Shown: positions 6,675 through 11,674 of the stretch, piece by piece | How the letters are laid out: each line of letters opens with the position of its first letter | How positions within the stretch are numbered: position 1 is the stretch's first letter | From: Bacteroidaceae bacterium | GTDB lineage: Bacteria; Bacteroidota; Bacteroidia; Bacteroidales; Bacteroidaceae | Length of the DNA: 11,674 nucleotides | Assembly: GCA_030843315.1 (NCBI GenBank) | Contig: JAUUPT010000097.1 | Span: 1 to 11,674, forward strand | Direction of reading: 5' to 3' | The notes under the pieces: generated by a model | Told to the model about the DNA's origin: nothing | The model's input: the letters and a program-made list of their open reading frames with translations, nothing else | The model's database searches: none | Program-made: the position numbers and the translations under genes

Positions 6675-7661
6675 ATGAATTTTGATAACCTACATCAGAT
6701 TCTTGCGAATCTGTACCAAGATATGATACCTCTTTGCGGCAATATGATTGGGGTTGCAAAAGGGTTGGCCGGACTGGGGGCACTGTTCTATGTGGCATAC
6801 CGTGTTTGGCAAGCATTGAGCCGTGCAGAACCTATCGACGTGTTCCCCTTACTAAGACCTTTTGCCATTGGCTTGTGTATTATGTTTTTCCCGACTATAG
6901 TATTAGGAACTATCAATGCAGTGATGAGTCCTATTGTGAAGGGTACTCATACTATTTTGGAGTCGCAAACAATGGATATGCAAGCCTATCAGCAGCAAAA
7001 AGACCAGTTGGAATATGAAGCACGTGTACGTGAAGGTAAAGCATGGCTCGTTGATGACGAAGTGTATGACCAGAAAATGAAAGACCTCGGTATTACCGAT
7101 ACGCCCGAAATAGTTTGTATGTGGGGCGAACGACTTTGGTATGATATCAAAGCTTGGTTTCGGGAAGTTGTCAGAGATTTTCTTGAACTACTGTTCAATG
7201 CTTCCGCATTAGTCATAGATACAATACGAACATTTTTCCTTGTCGTGTTGGCCATACTGGGGCCTATTGCGTTTGCCTTTTCCATTTATGATGGGTTTCA
7301 GGCAACGCTGACCCAGTGGCTTGCACGCTACATAAGTGTCTATCTATGGCTGCCTATTTCTGATATTTTTTCTTCCGTACTGGCTCGCATACAGACTTTG
7401 ATGCTTGAACAGGATGTAGCTCTATTGCAGGATCCAAATTATATACCCGACGGTTCAAACGGAGTGTATATCGTGTTCCTGATAATCGGGATTATCGGAT
7501 ATTTCACGATTCCTACAGTAGCGGGTTGGGTAATACAAGCCGGAGGAATGGGCGGATACACCGGAGCGGTAAATAAAACAGCAAGTAAAGCTGGCGGAAT
7601 TGCCGGAGGTGTTGCCGGATCGGTAGCAGGTAATGTCGGTGGTCGCTTGCTTGGTAAATAA
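6675..7661 (+). CDS. traJ: TraJ, VirB6-like polytopic inner-membrane channel protein
   Basis: I start this at ATG 6675 (MNFDNLHQIL). The longer open frame from 6582 overlaps traI and reads as an unrelated Lys-rich segment. The protein has 328 residues. Hydrophobic helices lie near 25-47, 62-85, 175-205, 212-240 and 263-290. A polar, helical loop at about 95-165 contains MQAYQQQKDQLEYEARVREG. A central part with LAILGPIAFAFSI and LARYISVYLWLPISDIF is typical of VirB6/TrbL-type proteins. Residues 289-328 form a Gly/Ala-rich tail (GGIAGGVAGSVAGNVGG). VirB6 proteins line the substrate path in the inner membrane. A 43-base leader ending in an AT-rich stretch separates it from traK. Confidence 0.94.
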   Translation: MNFDNLHQILANLYQDMIPLCGNMIGVAKGLAGLGALFYVAYRVWQALSRAEPIDVFPLLRPFAIGLCIMFFPTIVLGTINAVMSPIVKGTHTILESQTMDMQAYQQQKDQLEYEARVREGKAWLVDDEVYDQKMKDLGITDTPEIVCMWGERLWYDIKAWFREVVRDFLELLFNASALVIDTIRTFFLVVLAILGPIAFAFSIYDGFQATLTQWLARYISVYLWLPISDIFSSVLARIQTLMLEQDVALLQDPNYIPDGSNGVYIVFLIIGIIGYFTIPTVAGWVIQAGGMGGYTGAVNKTASKAGGIAGGVAGSVAGNVGGRLLGK

Positions 7662-7680
7662 GCGGCGAGCCACCGCAGAC

Positions 7681-7694
7681 AATTAACAATTAAA
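7681..7694 (+). repeat. AT-rich leader word before traK, repeated before traN
   Basis: The 14-base word aattaacaattaaa at 7681-7694 recurs exactly at 10050-10063. Each copy lies shortly before a start codon (traK ATG at 7705, traN ATG at 10075). A related stretch (aatcaataatcaattaaaag) precedes traI. Unstructured A/T-rich leaders commonly stand in for Shine-Dalgarno sites in Bacteroidota, so this is best read as translation-initiation context, although exact identity over 14 bases could also reflect shared ancestry. Confidence 0.5.
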
Positions 7695-7704
7695 CAAAAA
7701 AGTA

Positions 7705-8328
7705 ATGGAGTTCAAAAGTTTAAAGAATATTGAAACAAGTTTCAAGCAAATAAGGATTATCGCCATTGTGTTTGTCGTATTGTGTGCCGGGATTACCGGA
7801 TATGCAGTCTGGAACTCATTCAGCTTTGCTGAAGCACAACGGCAGAAAATCTATGTATTGGATGAAGGGAAGTCACTAATGTTGGCTCTTTCGCAGGACT
7901 TATCACAAAACCGTCCTGTGGAAGCCCGTGAGCATATAAAACGGTTTCACGAACTGTTTTTCACGTTGTCTCCCGACAAAAGCGCCATTGAATCAAACAT
8001 CAACAGGGCACTCTTTCTGGTGGACAAAAGTGCTTTCCGCTATTATCAGGATATGCAGGAGAAAGGTTATTACAACCGCATTGTGTCGGGAAATATCAAT
8101 CAAATTATTCAGATTGATTCCGTTGCCTGCAATTTCGATGCGTATCCTTATAAAACTACTGTGTATGCAAAGCAGATGATAATCAGGGCAAGCAACGTTA
8201 CCGAACGAAGTTTGGTAACACGATGCGACCTTAGAAACTCTGTCCGGAGCGACAACAACCCTCACGGTTTTATCATGGAACGCTTTGAAATAATTGAAAA
8301 TAGGGATTTACGAACCTTAGAGCGATAA
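7705..8328 (+). CDS. traK: TraK, VirB8-like inner-membrane protein
   Basis: This 207-residue protein has a short cytoplasmic N-terminus (MEFKSLKNIETSFKQIR), one membrane helix at about 18-37 (IIAIVFVVLCAGITGYAVW) and a periplasmic domain. That domain has a helical first part (LMLALSQDLSQNRPVEAREHI) and a sheet-like second part with VYAKQMIIRASNVTERSLVTRC. Single-pass topology, size, and position between the VirB6-like and VirB10-like genes fit a VirB8 equivalent, which bridges channel and core complex. Sequence likeness to proteobacterial VirB8 is too low to see by eye, so that link rests on topology and on TraK of Bacteroides elements. TraL starts 3 bases after the stop. Confidence 0.92.
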   Translation: MEFKSLKNIETSFKQIRIIAIVFVVLCAGITGYAVWNSFSFAEAQRQKIYVLDEGKSLMLALSQDLSQNRPVEAREHIKRFHELFFTLSPDKSAIESNINRALFLVDKSAFRYYQDMQEKGYYNRIVSGNINQIIQIDSVACNFDAYPYKTTVYAKQMIIRASNVTERSLVTRCDLRNSVRSDNNPHGFIMERFEIIENRDLRTLER

Positions 8329-8331
8329 GCC

Positions 8332-8607
8332 ATGATAAGAAAAATTATCAATCGTATAAGTGAGTGGCTGGAAGACAGACTTCGCAGCATCATCGGGCCA
8401 CTAAGTCCCGACGCACGGGTAATCGTAATCCTTATAATGCTCTTTGTCTTTGGTGCAGGTTCAATCTATATGACGGTTTCTTCCATTTACAATATGGGTA
8501 AAAAGAGTGGTCAGGGAATGCAAATAGAACATATCAAACGCTTGGAACTGGGGCAAACGCAAAAAGCGGATAGTATAAACCAAATAAATAGATTTGATTA
8601 TGAGTAA
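8332..8607 (+). CDS. traL: TraL, DUF3989 small single-pass membrane protein
   Basis: This 91-residue protein has an amphipathic basic N-terminus (MIRKIINRISEWLEDRLRS), a membrane helix at about 30-51 (VIVILIMLFVFGAGSIYMTVSS) and a polar tail (IEHIKRLELGQTQKADSINQ). It matches the small DUF3989 proteins always found between TraK and TraM in Bacteroides conjugative transposons. The exact role is unknown; an inner-membrane scaffold partner of the VirB8/VirB10-like proteins is plausible from position. Its stop overlaps the traM start in ATGAGTAA, an 8-base overlap like the one between traF and traG. Confidence 0.88.
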   Translation: MIRKIINRISEWLEDRLRSIIGPLSPDARVIVILIMLFVFGAGSIYMTVSSIYNMGKKSGQGMQIEHIKRLELGQTQKADSINQINRFDYE

Positions 8608-9913
8608 TACCAATGAAGGTAACGAACCGAAAACGGACGTTGCCGAAAAAAAGAAAGAGAGTAAACCGAAAAAAGAGCTTACCCCACAGGAGATTCAGAA
8701 GCGGAAAAAGATGCTTGTCTATCCCTTGTTTGTCCTGCTGTTCATTGGAGCAATGTGGTTAATCTTTGCTCCTTCGGGAGATAAAGACGAACAGCAACCC
8801 GATGGCTTCAATCCGGAACTGCCCATACCTAAAGATGAAGATATTGTAGGGGATAAACGGACGGCTTATGAACAGGAAGCTATGCGGAACAAGCAAAATG
8901 AAAAGATGCGTAGTTTGCAGGATTTTGCTTTTATGCTTGAGGAGGAAGAGAATAGAAAAGTACAGGAGGTAAACACATCTATTCCGTCCGACAGTCAAGA
9001 AGTGCAGACTAATAATCGCAGTCCACAGGCAGGAATCCAATCATCGGCACACGCCTATCAGGATGTAAACCGTCAGTTAAATGACTGGTACGAACAACTG
9101 GCACCTAAAGCAGAAGACCAGGCACAGACAGAAATGGAATCCCGCATTATGGAATTGGAAAAACAACTGGCTGAGAAATCGGAAACAGATAAGCAACTGG
9201 AACTGATCGAAAAGTCTTATGCCATTGCTGCCAAGTATATGCCCAACACGCAGGAACAGCCGCAAGAAGCACCCGTAGTCGATGTTCGTGAGAAAGTTAT
9301 CCCGAAGCCTGTTTCGCAGGTGCATCAAAGTGTGGTTTCTCTATTAGCTGCTCCGATGGAGAATGATGAGTTTATGGAGCAATACAGTAAACCTCGCAAT
9401 ATGGGATTTATCACGGTTGCCGGGAATGAAGCGGTTACGGATAAAAACAGTATCAGGGCTTCGGTGTATCAGAAGGTAACGATTTCCAATGGGAAGGAGC
9501 TGCAACTGCGATTGTCAGAATCTATGCGAGCCGGAAATATATTGATTCCTGCCAATACTATTCTTACCGGAAGTGCCAAGATTGGCGGGGAACGCCTGCA
9601 CATTACCATTACTTCAATCCAATATGCGGATAACGTGATTCCTGTTGAAATGGAAGTGTATGATATGGATGGTATGCAGGGGATTTCTGTTCCGAACTCG
9701 GACGAAATAACGGCTATGAAAGAGATTGCCGCCAATATGGGTACGTCGATGGGCAGCAGCATTACCATCACGGATGATGCCGGTTCGCAACTTGCCGCCG
9801 ATTTAGGGCGAAGCCTGATACAAGGAACATCGCAATTCTTCAGCAAGAAGATGCGTGAGGTAAAAGTTACCCTGAAAGCAGGTTACAAGGTCTTATTGTT
9901 GCCAAAGGCATAA
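8600..9913 (+). CDS. traM: TraM, VirB10-like core-complex protein
   Basis: The start is ATG 8600 (MSNTNEGNEP); an in-frame TTG at 8594 adds only two residues and is less likely. The protein has 437 residues. Residues 1-37 are a Lys-rich cytoplasmic tail, 38-57 a membrane helix (MLVYPLFVLLFIGAMWLIFA), and 58-235 a long polar Pro/Glu/Gln-rich periplasmic arm. The arm includes a probable coiled coil at 175-210 (MESRIMELEKQLAEKSETDK). Residues 265-437 are the C-terminal beta domain, with SIRASVYQKVTI and ILIPANTILTGSAKI, a clear VirB10/TrbI signature. VirB10 proteins span the periplasm, join the ATPases to the outer-membrane ring and control the channel. It ends KVLLLPKA and is followed by a 161-base non-coding gap. 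Confidence 0.95.
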   Translation: MSNTNEGNEPKTDVAEKKKESKPKKELTPQEIQKRKKMLVYPLFVLLFIGAMWLIFAPSGDKDEQQPDGFNPELPIPKDEDIVGDKRTAYEQEAMRNKQNEKMRSLQDFAFMLEEEENRKVQEVNTSIPSDSQEVQTNNRSPQAGIQSSAHAYQDVNRQLNDWYEQLAPKAEDQAQTEMESRIMELEKQLAEKSETDKQLELIEKSYAIAAKYMPNTQEQPQEAPVVDVREKVIPKPVSQVHQSVVSLLAAPMENDEFMEQYSKPRNMGFITVAGNEAVTDKNSIRASVYQKVTISNGKELQLRLSESMRAGNILIPANTILTGSAKIGGERLHITITSIQYADNVIPVEMEVYDMDGMQGISVPNSDEITAMKEIAANMGTSMGSSITITDDAGSQLAADLGRSLIQGTSQFFSKKMREVKVTLKAGYKVLLLPKA

Positions 9914-9922
9914 ATAAAACGA

Positions 9923-9954
9923 TAACAAAAGGGTCTGCGACCCCCACTAAAAAA
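9923..9954 (+). repeat. Shared intergenic hairpin motif, copy B (before traN)
   Basis: This copy begins taacaaaaggg, has the stem GGGTC-tgc-GACCC (9931-9935 with 9939-9943) and ends ccactaaaaaa. It matches copy A at 2438-2468. Relative to copy A it has one extra G in the left arm and one base less in the loop, which lengthens the stem from four to five pairs while leaving total length almost unchanged. It starts 10 bases after the traM stop. On the minus strand it reads as a small stem followed by TTTTGTTATCG, so it could weakly stop antisense transcription. Confidence 0.6.
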
Positions 9955-10051
9955 TCCACCGTTTCAAGCAGCGAGAGCAGAAGCAAAATTTATTTTGATT
10001 ATGCCGAGTCGTGAGAAACGGGCAATCCAAAGATTGAATAGTAATAAGTAA
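9925..10051 (+). pseudogene. Possible remnant of a small ORF in the traM-traN gap
   Basis: The frame from 9925 reads TKGSATPTKKSTVSSSES and on to IYFDYAES with a stop at 10012-10014. It has no ATG, GTG or TTG start between an upstream stop at 9856 and this point. One frame over, ATG at 10001 opens 16 codons, MPSREKRAIQRLNSNK, stopping at 10049-10051. Joined by a one-base shift they would give a basic peptide comparable in size to the 43-residue frame before traE, which has TKG...TTTKK at the matching place. This may be a decayed copy of that unit, or both may be chance frames over a structured RNA. Confidence 0.2.
9959..10021 (+). promoter_or_regulatory. Nested inverted repeats in the traN leader
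   Basis: CCGTTTC (9959-9965) is the exact reverse complement of GAAACGG (10015-10021), 49 bases apart. Inside this, CAAAA (9984-9988) pairs with TTTTG (9993-9997) around a 4-base loop. The arrangement could fold as a long closed leader upstream of traN, whose start is at 10075. I see no good match to the Bacteroides promoter (-7 box TAnnTTTG with a TTG near -33). The closest string, TTATTTTG at 9990-9997, is one base off and lacks the upstream box. A fold is suggested, not shown. Confidence 0.35.
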
Positions 10052-10074
10052 TTAACAATTAAAACAATTTTCGT

Positions 10075-11028
10075 ATGAAACGATTTCTTTTAATGATTGC
10101 GGTATCTGTATGTGTCTTTACCGCCAACGCACAGGAAGTAGTTGAAGAAAAGACTACAGTAACACAAACCAATCCCTCTACGGGCGATTATTTTGAAGGT
10201 CTGACCAGACCACTGACCTTTAACCGGATGATACCGCCGTATGCACTGGAAGTTACTTTCAGTAAAACGGTACACATCATTTTCCCGTCTGCCATTCGCT
10301 ATGTGGACTTAGGTTCTGCTGACCTGTTGGCGGCTAAAGCGGACGGAGCAGAGAACGTATTGCGTGTAAAAGCTGCTCTCCGGGACTTCTCCACAGAAAG
10401 TAATTTGGCTGTTATTACCGAAGACGGTGCATATTATACGTTTAATGTCAAGTATGCCGATGAGCCTGTAAAACTATCTGTCGAGATGACCGACTTCATC
10501 CACGATGGGGAAGCGGTAAACCGTCCGAATAACGCAATGGAGATTTACATGAGGGAGCTGGGCAGCGAATCGCCGTTATTAGTTAAACTGATAATGAAAT
10601 CCATATACAAAAACGATAAACGGGAAATAAAGCATATCGGCTCTAAACGCTTTGGCATTCAGTACACGCTCAAAGGAATTTACACACATAATGGCTTGCT
10701 TTATTTCCACATGCAACTGAAAAATTCGTCCAATGTTCCGTTTGATGTGGACTACATCACTTTCAAAATAGTTGATAAGAAAGTAGCGAAGCGTACTGCC
10801 ATTCAGGAACAGGTAATTATGCCACTTCGGGCACACAACAACCTGACATTGATAGGAGGTAAGAGAACGGAACGAGTCGTATTTACCTTACCTAAATTCA
10901 CGATTCCTGACGATAAGCAACTCATTATTGAGTTGAACGAAAAAGAGGGCGGACGGCACCAGTCGTTTGTGGTTGAAAATGCCGACCTCGTGAGAGCCAA
11001 AGTAATCAACGAACTCAAAGTGAAGTAA
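10075..11028 (+). CDS. traN: TraN, DUF4138 VirB9-like core-complex protein
   Basis: This 317-residue protein has a signal peptide (MKRFLLMIAVSVCVFTANA) cut before Gln20. After a polar stretch, residues 52-140 are a beta-rich domain with PPYALEVTFSKTVHIIFPSA and IRYVDLGSADLLAAK, the typical start of Bacteroides TraN proteins. The C-terminal part (about 185-317) is again beta-rich (GIQYTLKGIYTHNGLLYFHM, VVFTLPKFTIPDDKQLIIEL). A secreted two-domain beta protein next to the VirB10-like TraM fits the VirB9 role in the core complex at the outer membrane. The first ATG after the structured gap is used and is preceded by an AT-rich leader. TraO starts one base after the stop. Confidence 0.94.
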   Translation: MKRFLLMIAVSVCVFTANAQEVVEEKTTVTQTNPSTGDYFEGLTRPLTFNRMIPPYALEVTFSKTVHIIFPSAIRYVDLGSADLLAAKADGAENVLRVKAALRDFSTESNLAVITEDGAYYTFNVKYADEPVKLSVEMTDFIHDGEAVNRPNNAMEIYMRELGSESPLLVKLIMKSIYKNDKREIKHIGSKRFGIQYTLKGIYTHNGLLYFHMQLKNSSNVPFDVDYITFKIVDKKVAKRTAIQEQVIMPLRAHNNLTLIGGKRTERVVFTLPKFTIPDDKQLIIELNEKEGGRHQSFVVENADLVRAKVINELKVK

Positions 11029-11029
11029 G

Positions 11030-11614
11030 ATGGGGCGGTTATCTATTATCATAACGTTTGTATTGTGCTTAGCCTTTGCAGATCAAGCATACGCACAGCG
11101 TTGTTTGCCGGGTATGCAAGGCATACAGGTAACAGGCGGAATGGTGGACGGTTTTCATTCGTCGGATAAAAAGAACGAATTGGGGTATTACTTCGGGCTG
11201 CAAATGGCGACCTATACCAAAAACGCTAATAAATGGGTGTTCGGAGCGGAGTTCCTGAATAAATACTACCCCTATAAGGAGGACAGAATACCTGTCAGTC
11301 AGTTTACGGCAGAGGGCGGTTATTTCCTGAAATTCCTCTCCGACCGAAATAAAGTAGTCCTTTTCTCTCTGGGCGGATCGGCACTTGCCGGATACGAGAC
11401 AAGCAACTGGGGAGAAAAAACGCTCTTTGATGGCTCCACGCTCCGGAATAAAGACAGCTTTATTTATGGAGGTGCGATTACCTTGGAAATGGAAACCTAC
11501 CTGAGCGACCGTGTAGTCTTTCTTCTGACTGCCCGTGAGCGGGTACTGTGGGGAACATCGACTGGGCATTTCCATACCCAGTTCGGAGTGGGACTAAAGT
11601 TTATAATCAACTAA
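11030..11614 (+). CDS. traO: TraO, exported conjugation protein, predicted outer-membrane beta-barrel
   Basis: This 194-residue protein has a signal peptide (MGRLSIIITFVLCLAFADQAYA) cut before Gln23, then QRCLPGMQGIQVTGG, the usual start of mature TraO. Alternating hydrophobic and polar strands with Gly and aromatic ends (YYFGLQMATYTK, WVFGAEFLNKYYPY, VVLFSLGGSALAGYE) and a C-terminal strand FGVGLKFIIN resemble a small outer-membrane barrel such as an OmpA-type domain. In Bacteroides elements TraO follows TraN and is needed in the same machine; its detailed role is unknown to me. Only 1 base separates it from traN, so the two are translated together. Confidence 0.9.
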   Translation: MGRLSIIITFVLCLAFADQAYAQRCLPGMQGIQVTGGMVDGFHSSDKKNELGYYFGLQMATYTKNANKWVFGAEFLNKYYPYKEDRIPVSQFTAEGGYFLKFLSDRNKVVLFSLGGSALAGYETSNWGEKTLFDGSTLRNKDSFIYGGAITLEMETYLSDRVVFLLTARERVLWGTSTGHFHTQFGVGLKFIIN

Positions 11615-11627
11615 ATATGAAATCACA

Positions 11628-11674
11628 ATGAAAAAGACATTAGCATACTTTTTATACACGCTATTGCTATCGGC
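11628..11674 (+). CDS. Start of an exported protein after traO (3' truncated), perhaps DUF3872/TraQ
   Basis: The ATG at 11628 opens MKKTLAYFLYTLLLS, which runs to the window edge and looks like the beginning of a signal or lipoprotein signal peptide (two Lys then a hydrophobic run). An earlier ATG at 11617 stops after four codons. In many Bacteroides elements a DUF3872 exported protein (TraQ) follows TraO or TraP. The hydrophobic start argues against the primase-like TraP. Only 15 codons are visible, so family assignment rests on position. Confidence 0.6.
   Translation, partial: MKKTLAYFLYTLLLS

Noticed and set aside
7662..7676. GCGG/CCGC inverted repeat after traJ as a terminator
   Set aside because: Only four pairs and no T-run follow, so it is too weak to call.
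11069..11575. 168-codon open frame on the minus strand opposite traO
   Set aside because: It lies wholly inside traO, which has a signal peptide and family-like sequence. The antisense product resembles no family I know and breaks the one-direction operon.
1..11674. CRISPR array, tRNA, IS element, oriT, relaxase or coupling protein
   Set aside because: No regularly spaced repeats, cloverleaf, transposase or terminal inverted repeats were seen, and no relaxase or VirD4-type gene lies in the window.

Overview
This window is the interior of a conjugative-transfer (tra) operon of the Bacteroidota conjugative transposon / ICE type (CTnDOT-like, mating-pair-formation class MPF-B). Every supported gene lies on the + strand in the order traA-B-C-D-E-F-G-H-I-J-K-L-M-N-O, followed by the start of a further exported protein. 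Most neighbours are a few bases apart or overlap. The host is most likely Bacteroides, Parabacteroides or a relative. The reasons are the family set (DUF3408, DUF4134, DUF4133, DUF3876, DUF4141, DUF3989, DUF4138), the near absence of Shine-Dalgarno sequences with AT-rich leaders in their place, and signal peptides that all cut just before glutamine, a Bacteroidetes trait. Both ends are cut: traA lacks its N-terminus and the last ORF shows only its first 15 codons.

Layout: 1-669 is the ParA-like TraA. 677-2366 holds two related DUF3408 proteins (TraB soluble, TraC membrane-anchored) and membrane-anchored TraD. A 177-base gap (2367-2543) follows, with a conserved hairpin motif, a terminator-like stem and a possible 43-residue small protein. 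2544-5686 is the VirB2/VirB3/VirB4-like module TraE-TraF-TraG. 5692-9913 holds TraH (DUF3876), TraI (VirB5-like), TraJ (VirB6-like), TraK (VirB8-like), TraL and TraM (VirB10-like). A second long gap (9914-10074, 161 bases) carries a second copy of the same hairpin motif. 10075-11614 is TraN (VirB9-like) and TraO (predicted outer-membrane protein).

Together these genes encode most of a type IV secretion machine: a candidate pilin, an ATPase motor, an inner-membrane channel, and a periplasm-spanning core of VirB8-, VirB10- and VirB9-like parts. The coupling protein, relaxase and oriT are not in the window. The genes are conventional for such elements. The least explained content is non-coding: the two long gaps share a roughly 31-base motif with a conserved stem and lie before traE (candidate pilin) and before traN. 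They look like post-transcriptional control or processing sites, or remnants of a small-ORF family. I found no RNA genes, CRISPR array or insertion sequence, and no gene-free stretch over 300 bases.
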